A stretch of 64,000 nucleotides of DNA from Chryseobacterium caseinilyticum (GCF_014837145.1 NZ_JACYFS010000002.1:283024-347023); one strand, 5' to 3'. Positions 33,098-42,767 are shown, counted from the first letter of the stretch. Numbers and translations are program-made. Notes: generated by a model not told the origin, from the sequence alone.

Positions 33098-34213
33098 ATG
33101 TTCAATAAAGATAAAATGAAAAATATACTGGTTTTGATAGCTTTCGTTTTCGGAATTACAGCTTTTGCCAATTCGTGTGAAAAGGCTGTAAAATCTAAAG
33201 AAAGTTTATCTGAACGTGAAAAAAAAGAAGAGATGGATAGCAAAAATCTGAAGGAGGTTTATTTTGCGGGAGGATGTTTCTGGGGAACTGAGCATTTCTT
33301 TCAGCAAATTAGGGGAGTGGTTGCAACGGAAGTTGGTTACGCCAACGGAAATAAGAAAAATCCAACTTATGAAGAAGTAATCAGTCACACAACAGGTTTT
33401 GTAGAGACGGTAAAAGTAAAATACGATCCGGAACAGGTAGATTTAAAATTACTCATTGATCTGTATTTTAAAACGATCGATCCCACCAGCAAAGACCAAC
33501 AGGGAAATGACAGAGGGAATCAGTACAGAACGGGGATTTATTCAACAGATAAAGAAACAGAAGCAATCATAAAATCGGAGGTTGAAAAATTAGCTAAAAA
33601 CTATAAAAAACCGGTGCTGGTAGAAACGATTCCTTTGAAAAATTTCTACAGTGCAGAAGCTTATCATCAGGATTATCTTGTAAAAAATCCGGGAGGTTAC
33701 TGTCACATTGAACCGGGATTGTTTGAGATGGCAAAAAATGCAAATCCACTTCCTGCAAAATCTACAAAATATGAAAAGCAGGATAAAAGTACCTTAAAAA
33801 AGAACCTGACTTCCGAGCAATACAGAGTAACTCAGGAAAATGGAACTGAAATGCCGTTTGAAAATGAATACTGGGACGAAACACGTGAAGGAATTTATGT
33901 GGATATCACAACAGGCGAGCCGCTTTTCATCTCAACAGACAAATTTGAATCAGGTTGTGGATGGCCAAGTTTTTCTAAGCCGATTACGCAGAAACTGATC
34001 GACGAGAAAGTAGACCGCTCAGCCGGAATGGAAAGAACAGAAGTAAGAAGTAAAACTGGGAACGCCCATTTAGGTCACGTTTTCGACGACGGACCTAAAG
34101 ATAAAGGCGGATTAAGATACTGCATCAATTCAGCATCGCTGAAGTTTGTTCCGAAAGCGGAAATGAAAGATAAAGGCTACGGAGATTATATTTCTCTTTT
34201 AGATAAAAAATAA
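33098..34213 (+). CDS. msrAB: MsrA-MsrB methionine sulfoxide reductase fusion
   Basis: A 371-aa bifunctional enzyme reducing both epimers of methionine sulfoxide. The MsrA domain comes first with catalytic Cys60 in AGGCFWG; the MsrB domain follows from about residue 230 (GCGWPSF, then catalytic Cys in [11 protein letters not shown]). The MsrB half has no CxxC zinc sites ([13 protein letters not shown] where zinc forms have two Cys), so it is a zinc-less form. A lipoprotein-type signal is probable, with Cys at about residue 27 (FANSC), so it repairs envelope proteins. A second ATG at 33116 would also give a good signal peptide. Confidence 0.94.
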   Translation: MFNKDKMKNILVLIAFVFGITAFANSCEKAVKSKESLSEREKKEEMDSKNLKEVYFAGGCFWGTEHFFQQIRGVVATEVGYANGNKKNPTYEEVISHTTGFVETVKVKYDPEQVDLKLLIDLYFKTIDPTSKDQQGNDRGNQYRTGIYSTDKETEAIIKSEVEKLAKNYKKPVLVETIPLKNFYSAEAYHQDYLVKNPGGYCHIEPGLFEMAKNANPLPAKSTKYEKQDKSTLKKNLTSEQYRVTQENGTEMPFENEYWDETREGIYVDITTGEPLFISTDKFESGCGWPSFSKPITQKLIDEKVDRSAGMERTEVRSKTGNAHLGHVFDDGPKDKGGLRYCINSASLKFVPKAEMKDKGYGDYISLLDKK

Positions 34214-34245
34214 TACGTTTTCATAGTTTATTAGTGTTTGGTTAG

Positions 34246-34272
34246 AGATCGCCGCGAGGCGGTCTTTTTTTA
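34246..34272 (+). terminator. terminator after msrAB
   Basis: Stem AGATCGCC/GGCGGTCT (one G-U) with loop GCGA and T run. Confidence 0.9.
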
Positions 34273-34302
34273 TTGATAAATCCACATCAGAACCGGTTTT
34301 GA

Positions 34303-34935
34303 TCAACTTTTCAGAATTGGGTCGACCTGTAAAAATGCATTGTTGGACAGCGTGGGGCAACCCCAGCCTTCCGGCGATCCTTTTGGGAAGATTTCATCAT
34401 CACTCATTCTTTCCCACGAGTGAAAAACGATAACTCTTTTTAAGGCGTTGCTGTTGGTATTTTCGAGGCCGTGCATCAGATATTTTGTTTTCACGCCCCA
34501 TTCGCTTACACCTCTCGCCCCGATTTTATATTTACCCAAAGACGAAAGATAACTTCCATCTATATTGCTGAATTCCGGACTGTCTTTTGAATCATCCGAG
34601 CTCCAGCTGTTGTTTCCGCAGCCAAGACCGACAAGATGTTGCTGGGTTATTTTTTTAGTTTTAAAATCATATACAAAAAATCTTTTCAGACCTGAGTGCA
34701 GACTCATATCAATTAAAATTGCAAAATCTGTATTGAATTTATTTTTCTTGCAGAAATCCAAAGCTTCACTAGCTTTATTATGTGTTTTTACTGAATCTAA
34801 AACTGGTTTTTCGTAGGTCTTATTATTTTCGAAAGCGACAGACAACATAGTCTTATCCTGAGATTGTGAGCAGGAAATGATACCAGCAATCATTGCTGAA
34901 TTAATTAAAGTTTTTATCCAAAATTTTTTCTGCAT
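34303..34935 (-). CDS. murein L,D-transpeptidase catalytic domain protein
   Basis: A 210-aa lipoprotein-type protein (signal MQKKFWIKTLINSAMIAGIISC, Cys at about residue 22). The catalytic domain fits the YkuD-like L,D-transpeptidase family: MHGLE, then VFHSWERM, and the catalytic Cys193 in EGWGCPTLS. It would cross-link or anchor to peptidoglycan peptides. The next gene upstream (212 aa) is 39 bp away on the same strand, suggesting one operon. Confidence 0.88.
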   Translation of the reverse strand: MQKKFWIKTLINSAMIAGIISCSQSQDKTMLSVAFENNKTYEKPVLDSVKTHNKASEALDFCKKNKFNTDFAILIDMSLHSGLKRFFVYDFKTKKITQQHLVGLGCGNNSWSSDDSKDSPEFSNIDGSYLSSLGKYKIGARGVSEWGVKTKYLMHGLENTNSNALKRVIVFHSWERMSDDEIFPKGSPEGWGCPTLSNNAFLQVDPILKS

Positions 34936-34974
34936 TACTTTATATGATTTTAATAGAATAGATGATCTGTAAGT

Positions 34975-35613
34975 TCAATATGTTTGAAATTTTTCTTTAA
35001 TTGAAAACATTGAGAGGTTCAGAAATATTATGAAGGAAAATAATAAAACGAGTCCTTCCTTCGGCAGTTTTTGAAACTGACTTGAAGCCTCTTTATAAAA
35101 ATTTGTTTGACCTTTTGATTCTTCAACAAAATAATCTGTTCCACACATCAAAAAATCATTTATTTTTTCAGCATCTGGGTCGATATAGCGATGAGGTGCA
35201 AAAATATGATACGATGTCTCTGCATCAATTCCGTACATTTCTTGTTCTGACATTTCCAAAGCATCTAAAACAGTGACAAAATCCTGCAGGTTGTTTTGAT
35301 CACCGAGAGAAAATTCAATTCCGGTTTCCTTCTGGTTGTTTTGTTGAAGTTTTTTTAGTTCTGAAATATAATAATTCTGGTTTTCCAATGCTCTTCCGGG
35401 AGAAACTATAATCTTTTTGTAATTCCAGTCTCTGAAAGGTTCAAAAGTCATTGAAAAATTACTTGAGTCTTTTTTAACATCTGCACCTAACCGAATGGGC
35501 TTTTCAAACAGGTTTATTTCATTAAATTTTCTGTTTCCGAAATACCAAAATAAAATGGGAATTATTGCAGCACTTATAAGTCCCGGGAAATAATAAATTT
35601 TCTTCCTTTTCAT
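34975..35613 (-). CDS. hypothetical membrane-anchored protein
   Basis: A 212-aa protein with an N-terminal hydrophobic segment (about 8-25) and a C-terminal one (about 186-204), enclosing a soluble domain. The domain has NYKKIIVSPGRALENQNYYI and ETSYHIFAPHRYIDPDAEKI. No family recognised. It precedes the L,D-transpeptidase gene by 39 bp, suggesting a joint envelope role. Confidence 0.6.
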   Translation of the reverse strand: MKRKKIYYFPGLISAAIIPILFWYFGNRKFNEINLFEKPIRLGADVKKDSSNFSMTFEPFRDWNYKKIIVSPGRALENQNYYISELKKLQQNNQKETGIEFSLGDQNNLQDFVTVLDALEMSEQEMYGIDAETSYHIFAPHRYIDPDAEKINDFLMCGTDYFVEESKGQTNFYKEASSQFQKLPKEGLVLLFSFIIFLNLSMFSIKEKFQTY

Positions 35614-35645
35614 TGTTTAAAGTTAAGAAAATCAGCAGATTTTAT

Positions 35646-35680
35646 GTAAAAAAAAGTGATCCATAAAGAATCACTTTCTT
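35646..35680 (-). terminator. terminator of the ABC-2 permease gene
   Basis: Stem AAAGTGAT/ATCACTTT with a T run on the minus strand, downstream of the permease ending at 35743. Confidence 0.8.
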
Positions 35681-35698
35681 TTAATAGTAATATTTCAA

Positions 35699-35740
35699 TT
35701 TTATTCAAATTTCAAATTTCAAACGTCAAATTTCAAATCA
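35699..35740. repeat. TCAAATT simple repeat
   Basis: Several TTTCAAA and GTCAAA units next to the permease stop; same family as the array at 37650. Confidence 0.7.
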
Positions 35741-35742
35741 AC

Positions 35743-36588
35743 TTACCAATCTCTCTTCTTCAAAATCAAATAAGATCCTCCGATAAATATTGCACACCAA
35801 ACGATGCAGGCAATTAAACTTTCTGTAGGATAGGTAAATTCGTATTTTAAATTCATCATTTTTGCCATATTTGTCCTTACCATCGGATTGGGAATTAAAC
35901 TGGACATACTTTCCAAAGGAAAAAGTTTACTGATGAAAAAGTCGTTCTGTAAAATTTTCGTGCGTTCTGCGGCTTGCGTTCCGGCAACTTTGGTGTAGGT
36001 TTCAATTCCGGCAAGAATAGATTCTCCCACCCAGATCCCGAAAAAAGCTAAGAAAACGAAGATGGATTTTCTAAGTAATATAGATAAAAACATCATAAAG
36101 CAGAAGAATGTAAACAGTTTAAGGAAATAATTTCCAATGAAAAATATTTCCTGATAAACAAGAGCTGAATCTGTTGTGTTTGAATACTGATATCCCAAAA
36201 ACAGAGTGATCACAAACACAAGAATTGTAGAAATCAATGTGAAAATACCGATAGTCAAAAGTTTTGAGCCAATAAATTCTTCTCGGCTTAAACCGTCAAT
36301 TGTATTTTGTTTAAACATTCTGTTGCTGAATTCCTGACAGATTGAAAAAACAATAATCAGCCCCAAAAATATTTTCAGCAATGCAACTGTCCAGGTTGTA
36401 AAATTCCACACGCCCGGGAAGTTGTACATTCCCTGTTCTTTCAGATTGATGGTGCTTCCAAAAACTTTCACGTCAATCAAACCGATACACAGAAAAATAA
36501 CCAGTATCGCAAAATACATAATGGTAAAAATCTTAAATGGTGTATAATTCAGATTTTTATAGTATTCTAATTTTAATAGTTTAATCAT
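35743..36588 (-). CDS. ABC-2 type transporter permease
   Basis: A 281-aa permease with six hydrophobic segments (about 21-38, 68-88, 107-130, 147-170, 172-190, 255-275). The first cytoplasmic segment and the FLCIGLIDVK region suit ABC-2 permeases. Two bp separate it from the ATPase gene upstream on the minus strand, so they form one transporter. Substrate unknown; such pairs often export antibiotics or surface molecules. Confidence 0.88.
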   Translation of the reverse strand: MIKLLKLEYYKNLNYTPFKIFTIMYFAILVIFLCIGLIDVKVFGSTINLKEQGMYNFPGVWNFTTWTVALLKIFLGLIIVFSICQEFSNRMFKQNTIDGLSREEFIGSKLLTIGIFTLISTILVFVITLFLGYQYSNTTDSALVYQEIFFIGNYFLKLFTFFCFMMFLSILLRKSIFVFLAFFGIWVGESILAGIETYTKVAGTQAAERTKILQNDFFISKLFPLESMSSLIPNPMVRTNMAKMMNLKYEFTYPTESLIACIVWCAIFIGGSYLILKKRDW

Positions 36589-36590
36589 GA

Positions 36591-37493
36591 TTATTTAGTG
36601 TTTTTTACAAGTTCAAGGAATTGAGTTTCAAGAGAAAGTTTTTTCTTATTCAGATGAGAAAGATAAATGCCTTTTTCTGCCAGATTTTGATTCAGCATAG
36701 ATGCTGAAATTGAAGCATCATCACGGATATGAGCTTTTACAAACTCACCTTCAGAAGTTACAGAACTGAACCAGTTCAGACTCTCTAAAGTTTGCAGAAG
36801 TACAGCATTATTATCAGCTTTCAGTTCAAAAAATCCTTTATTGCTGGTCATTTCATCCACTCTTCCGCCGTAAATGGCCGTTCCTTGTTTTAAAACGATC
36901 ACGTGGCTGCAGATTTTTTCAATTTCATCCAGAAGGTGACTGGCGATAATGATGGTAATTCCCTGTTTTGCGATCGTTGAAATGATTTCTCTGATCTGAA
37001 TTATTCCTTCAGGATCGAGTCCGTTCGTAGGCTCATCCAAAATTAAAACTTCAGGATTATTGAGCAGGGAAGATGCAATCGAAAGACGCTGTTTCATCCC
37101 GAGTGAAAATGTTTTGAAGGCATCTTTTTTTCTTTCAAGAAGTCCAACGGTAGCCAAAACTTCGTCGATTCTGCTGTGGGGAGTTCCCTTAATTTCAGCT
37201 ACGATTTTCAGATTTTTCTCTGCACTCAGATAAGGATAGAAATTGGGTTGCTCGATGATAGCACCGATTCTTTTCAGGGTTTCCGGATCTGTACCTTTTT
37301 TCCCAAACCAATACCACTCGCCTGAAGTAGGATTGATAGTAGAAAGAAGCATTCCGAAAGTGGTAGATTTTCCGCTTCCGTTCGGACCGAGAAGTCCGTA
37401 AACGTTGCCTCTTTCAACATCAAAAGAAATTCCGTTCACCACGACTCTTTTGAATTTTTTTGTCAGATTTTTTACTGATAAAACTTTTTCCAT
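36591..37493 (-). CDS. ABC transporter ATP-binding protein
   Basis: A 300-aa ATPase: Walker A GLLGPNGSGKST (about residue 33), signature FSLGMKQRLSIASSLL (about 128), Walker B VLILDEPTNGLDPEG (about 150), H-loop IIASH. The C-terminal 80 residues are a regulatory extension as in BcrA/ABC-2 ATPases. It is first in a two-gene operon with the permease. Confidence 0.94.
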   Translation of the reverse strand: MEKVLSVKNLTKKFKRVVVNGISFDVERGNVYGLLGPNGSGKSTTFGMLLSTINPTSGEWYWFGKKGTDPETLKRIGAIIEQPNFYPYLSAEKNLKIVAEIKGTPHSRIDEVLATVGLLERKKDAFKTFSLGMKQRLSIASSLLNNPEVLILDEPTNGLDPEGIIQIREIISTIAKQGITIIIASHLLDEIEKICSHVIVLKQGTAIYGGRVDEMTSNKGFFELKADNNAVLLQTLESLNWFSSVTSEGEFVKAHIRDDASISASMLNQNLAEKGIYLSHLNKKKLSLETQFLELVKNTK

Positions 37494-37581
37494 GTTTATT
37501 TTGCTTTACGTTTAAATAGTAGGAAAACTCACAGGTTTGTTACAAAGTAAAAGAAAGAATTTGATCAAGAGCAGGAGGAGA

Positions 37582-37775
37582 GACTCTTCGGCAGGCTCAG
37601 AGTGACACAGTGGAAGCTATAAAATGATAAGTCTTTCAATATACCGAACTTCAAATCTCGAATCCCGAATCTCGAATCTCAAATCTCGAATCTTGAATCT
37701 CAAATCTTGAATTTTTGAATTTTGAATTTTGAATTTCGAATCTCAAATCTCAAATCTCAAATCTCAAATCTCAAT
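37582..37775. repeat. dispersed CTTCGGCAGGCTCAG repeat and AATCTCA-type array
   Basis: GACTCTTCGGCAGGCTCAGA at 37580-37599 is a fragment of a common dispersed repeat. From about 37650 to 37775 there are many units of CGAATCT/CAAATCT, ending in repeats of CTCAAAT. The array runs into the leader of the AAA gene and, if translated upstream of the true start, gives SQISNLKSQIS. Confidence 0.85.
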
Positions 37776-37795
37776 TTTGCAAAAGCAAAATTTAG

Positions 37796-37803
37796 TATAT
37801 TTG
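37796..37803 (+). promoter_or_regulatory. -7 element of the AAA-protein gene
   Basis: TATATTTG with the ATG 3 nt downstream and a TTG 16 nt upstream (37777-37779). Leaderless-type layout. The promoter lies within the repeat region and separates it from the start codon. Confidence 0.55.
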
Positions 37804-37806
37804 AAT

Positions 37807-39162
37807 ATGAAGCTTACAGAACTCGCACACGAACTCAGCATAACTCCCGAAGCCATTAAAAGATTTATTCAGGATTTTGATCTTGATCTCGGAGAGTGTA
37901 TTTCCACCAATTTTGAGGTAAAAGATGATTTTGAAAAATTTGCCCGCGAAAATTCAGATTTTCTGCGTCAGTACGAGAAAGATCTGGATGAAAATAAATC
38001 GGCAAAAGAAATAGCCGAAACCATAAAACAACCTCAGGAAAAGGTTGAGAAAGTTATTAAGGAAAATCAGAATAATATTTTCGACAACGGTTTTTTCAGA
38101 TCATCGGTTTCCAGTTTTGGGGTTGATCAGAAACTGGGCGGAAACTATCAGTTCGTTTACAATTATTTCGGAAATAAAACCAGCCTGCAAAAAAGAGATT
38201 TTATCGGTTACCGTGATCTGTTCTTTTATATTTCAGGAGTTTTGGAACCGTTTTTAAATCCTCAGCAGATCAAAGACTGGGGAATTCATAAGCCTGCAGG
38301 AATTATTTTATATGGGCCTCCCGGAAGCGGAAAAATTTTCTGGGCTCACAAAATTGCTGAAATCATCAGCTATGAATTTAAGGAAATCAAAAAACATTAC
38401 CTCTCAACTTCTTTCGTAGATGGTACCCAGACGAGTTTCAACGATTTTCTGCTTACAATACTTAAAAACGGAAAGACGGCTCTCTTTCTGGAAGACTTTG
38501 ATGAAATAATGATGGACAGAAATCCCGAGAACAGTATTGCCGCATGCAATCTGGAAACGCAGGAAGTTATTCTTCACCACATCAGCAGATTCACTTCGGA
38601 AAATATTCTGATGTTGGGTTCGGCCAATTCTGTCTCGGAAATTGATGAAGAAATCCTCGCTCCCGGCAGATTTGATGTTTTAGTTCCTGTTTTTCCTCCC
38701 AACGCCGCTGAGAGAGCGGAGATTATTCTGTATTCAATGCTGAAAGGTCTTGAAGAAGATTCTTTACTCTACAAAATTCTGAAACACAACAAAGCAGATA
38801 AAATTCCGTTCTGGCATACGGTTTCGGGGAGAATGAAAACGTTCAGCAACACGATGATAATCGATTTCAGCCAGAGTTTAAAGAAGAGAATTAAAAATCT
38901 CTATCAGAAAACGAGAAACGAAAAATTAATCATCGATCAGAATCTGATCAATTCTGCGCTTCGGGAAGCTGCCGCGAAACTTACTCCCGAATACCTCGAT
39001 CAGGTGGCTCAGTTTCTTAACGATGCAGTGATTAATAATCTTGAAGATTTTCAGTCGAGAATAAAAGCATTAAAATCAGAACTGGAATCTTACAAAGCTG
39101 TGGAGCCGCCGCGGCGTGCGATAGGTTTTCAGCACAATGAAGGAGAAGATAAAAAAGGTTGA
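37807..39162 (+). CDS. AAA-type protein with IF2N-like N-terminus and degenerate ATPase motifs
   Basis: A 451-aa protein. The first 45 residues (MKLTELAHELSITPEAIKRF) resemble the N-terminal helical module of translation factor IF2. An AAA domain follows, but Walker A is GPPGSGKI (residues 170-177), where Ile replaces the Thr/Ser that holds magnesium, and the Walker B end reads LFLEDFDEI, with Glu229-Asp230 where Asp-Glu is usual. The sensor 1-like GSANS and APGRFD arginine region are present. The C-terminal 100 aa are helical. The start at 37807 is set by homology and the promoter. ATPase activity is uncertain. Confidence 0.8.
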   Translation: MKLTELAHELSITPEAIKRFIQDFDLDLGECISTNFEVKDDFEKFARENSDFLRQYEKDLDENKSAKEIAETIKQPQEKVEKVIKENQNNIFDNGFFRSSVSSFGVDQKLGGNYQFVYNYFGNKTSLQKRDFIGYRDLFFYISGVLEPFLNPQQIKDWGIHKPAGIILYGPPGSGKIFWAHKIAEIISYEFKEIKKHYLSTSFVDGTQTSFNDFLLTILKNGKTALFLEDFDEIMMDRNPENSIAACNLETQEVILHHISRFTSENILMLGSANSVSEIDEEILAPGRFDVLVPVFPPNAAERAEIILYSMLKGLEEDSLLYKILKHNKADKIPFWHTVSGRMKTFSNTMIIDFSQSLKKRIKNLYQKTRNEKLIIDQNLINSALREAAAKLTPEYLDQVAQFLNDAVINNLEDFQSRIKALKSELESYKAVEPPRRAIGFQHNEGEDKKG

Positions 39163-39732
39163 TTGCGGATTACTGATAGATTTTAAAAAGACGCTGGTTC
39201 CTTGGATTAGTTCAAATCTAAATTTTCAATTCAGATAATTTTTACGGTCGCATCTTTTAACCCTGAACGGACTGAAAATAATTGTGATTTGTATTCAGCT
39301 ACGCTTAAAATATTTTAAATCTACACGTAAATGATGGTCAGTTGGCCATCATTTATTTTGTTAAAGGATTTTTAAATTTTATTAAGAATCAAAAATATTA
39401 AAATTTCCCATTTGATTACGATTTTAGTTTTTGAATATAAATTTATACAGTGAAAGGCAGTTTTTATTGCTGAAAACTCAGTTTGAAAATCTTCAGAGTA
39501 TGAAATGAGTATCCTGAGTACCACATTTATATACGTTTTCCACTACATTTGTTCGTCTTCTATTTCTTTTAAAAGTGAATACTTAATTTTCAGTAAAATG
39601 ATTATTTCGGTATTTAGTTGATTTCATTATTAATCTTTTCAGTATTTAAATTAATATAAAATTTTAAATCACTAAAGTATTCGTAATTGGAAATAGTCAG
39701 ACTTAAAAAAATTAAACCTAAAACAGTTAACT
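39163..39732. other. AT-rich intergenic region with one terminator hairpin
   Basis: A 570-bp stretch without a supported gene. The only clear structure is the hairpin at 39329-39360. The region before 39733 contains the promoter for the secreted protein; no good TAnnTTTG is seen. Confidence 0.6.
39329..39360. terminator. hairpin, possible terminator
   Basis: Perfect stem AAATGATGG/CCATCATTT with an 8-nt loop, followed by ATTTTG. About 170 bp downstream of the AAA gene. Confidence 0.55.
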
Positions 39733-40692
39733 ATGAAAAAACAATTCCTCTCTCTTGGATTGGTTTTGGCTTTTGCCGTTGCAAACGCTCAAACTTACCA
39801 GACCATTTCACTTTCAGGATTCAATGCTGATGTTATCGCAAACGGAATTGGTGCAGCATCGTCATCTACCAACGCAAGTCTGGATAAGCCGACAGATAAC
39901 TTTGCTTATATGTCTAAAGACTACAAACTCACCTCCACATCTGCAACACTGACGTACGGTCTCCCTGAAAACGGATTGATCGCTTCTGCAGCAGCGGGAA
40001 CCAGTGGTTTAACTTTTCAGCTGGCACCTTATTCTGCGAATAATTCCTTAAGGCTTCCCAATGCCAATGACACCGGAACACTCACATTTGCCATTCCCGG
40101 ATCTGCAACCACACTTTACGTTTTAGCGGTAAGTGGCAGTGGTCCGTCTACCGGAGAAATTACAGTAAATTTTCAGGATGGGACGACGCAGGTTTTTGCC
40201 AACACCAGTTTTCAGGATTGGTATGACGGAACCAGTTTTGCAATTCAGGGAATTGGAAGAATCAACAGAAATTCAAATGGTTTGGAAAACGGCGGCGGTA
40301 CAAATCCGAGAATTTACCAGATCCCTTTGACTCTTTCCACAGCGAATCAGTCTAAAATGATAACGTCTGTTACTGTAAAGAAAACATCCACTGATGTTAC
40401 GGTCGTCAATGTTTTTGCAATCTCTGCCCAAGGGCTTGTTTTGTCTGTTTCAGATGCCAAGGCAGAAAAGAAATCAGCAGTTTATCCAAATCCATTTACA
40501 GATTCAATTTATTTTGATAACATTAAAGATTTGGCTTCTGTAAGTATTGTTGATTTTACGGGGCGCACTTTAATGAAAGACATTCAGCCTCAGACGCAGT
40601 TAGATCTTTCTTCTCTGGAAAGCGGTAACTACACTGTTGTTCTTAAATTTAAAAACGGTACACAGACTTCAAAGAAAGTCATTAAAAAGTAA
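39733..40692 (+). CDS. secreted protein with T9SS sorting domain
   Basis: A 319-aa protein: Sec signal peptide (MKKQFLSLGLVLAFAVANAQ), a central beta-rich domain of about 220 residues of unknown function, and a C-terminal type IX secretion signal of about 70 residues (VYPNPFTDSIYF, then VSIVDFTGRTLM, LDLSSLESGNYTVVLKF and KKVIKK end). It would be exported by the Sec system and then by T9SS to the cell surface or outside. The central domain is Ser/Thr/Asn-rich. No partner is close by. Confidence 0.9.
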   Translation: MKKQFLSLGLVLAFAVANAQTYQTISLSGFNADVIANGIGAASSSTNASLDKPTDNFAYMSKDYKLTSTSATLTYGLPENGLIASAAAGTSGLTFQLAPYSANNSLRLPNANDTGTLTFAIPGSATTLYVLAVSGSGPSTGEITVNFQDGTTQVFANTSFQDWYDGTSFAIQGIGRINRNSNGLENGGGTNPRIYQIPLTLSTANQSKMITSVTVKKTSTDVTVVNVFAISAQGLVLSVSDAKAEKKSAVYPNPFTDSIYFDNIKDLASVSIVDFTGRTLMKDIQPQTQLDLSSLESGNYTVVLKFKNGTQTSKKVIKK

Positions 40693-40744
40693 ATTTTTTC
40701 ATAGAATTATTTTTTGTTAGAAACAGTAAATGTTTGTTTGGAAT

Positions 40745-40777
40745 CAGACCTCATCATCTTTTTGAGGTCTGTTTTTT
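40745..40777 (+). terminator. terminator after the T9SS protein gene
   Basis: Stem CAGACCTCA/TGAGGTCTG, followed by TTTTTT. Confidence 0.88.
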
Positions 40778-40802
40778 ATGCTGAATCTTCGTGATTTATC
40801 CG

Positions 40803-40810
40803 TAAATTTG
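40803..40810 (+). promoter_or_regulatory. -7 element of prfB
   Basis: TAAATTTG. Predicted transcription start is near 40815, before the ATG-TTT-TGA mini-frame (40825-40833) and the TTG start of prfB. Confidence 0.5.
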
Positions 40811-40829
40811 CAGTTCAAATTTTTATGTT

Positions 40830-41942
40830 TTGATCAACAACGACCAGATAAAAGAAACACAGTCCCGAATAGAAGATCTTCAGAAATATCTTCAGATTGA
40901 TAAAAAGAAAATCGAAATCGCCAATGACGACGAGAAAACCGCTTCTCCGGAATTTTGGGATAATCCTAAAACCGCTGAAGTGTTCCTGAAACAGCTTCGC
41001 TCCAAGAAAAAATGGGTGGAAGATTATGAAGATATCCATACACAGTTTGAAGACCTCCAAGTGTTACTGGAATTTGCCAGAGAAGATCCTGATTCTGAAA
41101 AAGAACTCGACGAAACTTTTCCTCTTTTACTGGAAAAAATAGAAAACATAGAGTTTAAAAATATGTTGTCTAATGAAGGCGACGAGCTTTCTGCTGTGCT
41201 TCAGATCACTGCGGGAGCGGGTGGAACAGAAAGTTGCGACTGGGCTGCGATGCTGATGAGAATGTACAATATGTGGGCAGAGAAACAGGGCTATAAAATT
41301 CGTGAACTCAATTATCAGGAAGGGGAAGTTGCCGGTGTAAAAACGGTAACCATGGAAATTGACGGTGAGTTTGCCTTCGGATATCTTCGTGGCGAAAACG
41401 GGGTGCACCGTCTGGTAAGAATTTCACCTTTTGATTCCAATGCGAAAAGACATACAAGTTTTGTTTCGGTTTATGTTTATCCTTTGGTGGATGATACGAT
41501 TGAAATTAACATTAATCCTGCTGATATTTCATTTGAAACCATGCGAAGTTCAGGTGCTGGTGGACAGAACGTAAACAAGGTTGAGACCGCTGTCCGTCTT
41601 CGCCACGCCCCGACAGGAATTATCATCGAAAACTCAGAGTCGCGTTCCCAGCTTCAGAATAAGGAAAAAGCAATGCAGCTTTTGAAGTCCAGATTATATG
41701 AAATGGAACTGGAAGAAAGATTAAAGGCAAGAAACGAAATTGAAGCCGGCAAAATGAAAATCGAGTGGGGAAGTCAGATCAGAAATTACGTAATGCATCC
41801 ATACAAACTCGTCAAAGATGTACGTTCAGGACATGAAACTTCGGACGTTGACGGTGTGATGAACGGTAATCTTACGCCCTTCCTCAAAGCCTTTTTAATG
41901 GCTGACGGAACGGCAGTTTCAGACGACGATCTCGACCTATAA
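40830..41942 (+). CDS. prfB: peptide chain release factor 2
   Basis: A 370-aa RF2 that ends translation at UGA and UAA. The stop-codon reading tripeptide SPF (in [12 protein letters not shown]) and the GGQ loop ([14 protein letters not shown]) are in place. The usual RF2 autoregulatory frameshift site (CTT-TGA after the N-terminal helix) is absent: the matching position reads TAT-CTT-CAG (40887-40895). The frame has no ATG before the conserved region; a TTG at 40830 is the only start-like codon. A two-codon mini-frame ATG-TTT-TGA (40825-40833) overlaps it in a different phase. Confidence 0.93.
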   Translation: MINNDQIKETQSRIEDLQKYLQIDKKKIEIANDDEKTASPEFWDNPKTAEVFLKQLRSKKKWVEDYEDIHTQFEDLQVLLEFAREDPDSEKELDETFPLLLEKIENIEFKNMLSNEGDELSAVLQITAGAGGTESCDWAAMLMRMYNMWAEKQGYKIRELNYQEGEVAGVKTVTMEIDGEFAFGYLRGENGVHRLVRISPFDSNAKRHTSFVSVYVYPLVDDTIEININPADISFETMRSSGAGGQNVNKVETAVRLRHAPTGIIIENSESRSQLQNKEKAMQLLKSRLYEMELEERLKARNEIEAGKMKIEWGSQIRNYVMHPYKLVKDVRSGHETSDVDGVMNGNLTPFLKAFLMADGTAVSDDDLDL

Positions 41943-42029
41943 AATATCATCTTTATATTTAAGTTAAAATATGCTAATATATTTTCAGCATAATTTTATT
42001 AAGCTTATTTTTGTTCATCATCATTATAT

Positions 42030-42761
42030 ATGGAATACAATAGCTGGAGAGATTTATTAAATCCCGAATTTTACATCAACATGGGTGGATTTTGGGTAAT
42101 CTTGTTCATTATTTTTGCCGAAACAGGCTTGTTTGTAGGTTTTTTCCTTCCCGGAGATTCACTGCTTTTCGTTTCCGGAATTTATGCCGTAGACATTATC
42201 TCAAAAACATTCGGTTCTACAGGAAGTGACTTTCTGGATACTACTTTACTTGCCACCGCTGTTGCATTTGCTGCAGTCGTTGGAAATCAGGTAGGATATT
42301 GGTTCGGAAGCAAAACAGGACCGGCTTTGTATAAAAAACAGGATACTTTTCTTTTCAAGAAGAAATACCTTTATCAGGCGCATGATTTCTTTGAAAAAAA
42401 CGGAGCTTTAGCTGTAATTATGGCGAGATTTTTACCTGTGGTGAGAACTTTTATGCCGATTGTTGCAGGTATTGTCAACATGGATAAGAAAGCTTTCCTT
42501 CGGGACAATATCATCGGTGGTGTACTGTGGTCATTCAGTTTGATTTTTGCGGGGCACTATCTGGATAAACTGTTCATGGATCAGTTTGGAATTAATCTGA
42601 AAGAAAAACTGGAGTTCATTATTATTATTATCGTTTTGGTAACAACGGTTCCTGTAATTCTGAAATTCGCTTTCGGAGCACCAAAAGAAAATCCAATTGT
42701 GGAAGATGAGGTTCTTGACGAACTGATTGATAAAGAACAAGAAAACGACAAAGAAAAATAA
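42030..42761 (+). CDS. DedA family membrane protein
   Basis: A 243-aa DedA/SNARE-associated family protein with five or so hydrophobic segments. Conserved features are FVGFFLPGDSLLFVSG in the N-terminal half and FMPIVAGIVNMDKKAF, plus the arginine in ARFLPVVRTF. These proteins flip lipid carriers such as undecaprenyl phosphate across the inner membrane. The C-terminal 20 residues are highly charged. A terminator follows. Confidence 0.93.
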   Translation: MEYNSWRDLLNPEFYINMGGFWVILFIIFAETGLFVGFFLPGDSLLFVSGIYAVDIISKTFGSTGSDFLDTTLLATAVAFAAVVGNQVGYWFGSKTGPALYKKQDTFLFKKKYLYQAHDFFEKNGALAVIMARFLPVVRTFMPIVAGIVNMDKKAFLRDNIIGGVLWSFSLIFAGHYLDKLFMDQFGINLKEKLEFIIIIIVLVTTVPVILKFAFGAPKENPIVEDEVLDELIDKEQENDKEK

Positions 42762-42767
42762 AATACC

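Noticed and set aside
37729-37806. Earlier start for the AAA protein within the repeat array
   Set aside because: It would add SQISNLKSQIS-like residues from the array, and the -7 box at 37796-37803 lies after it.
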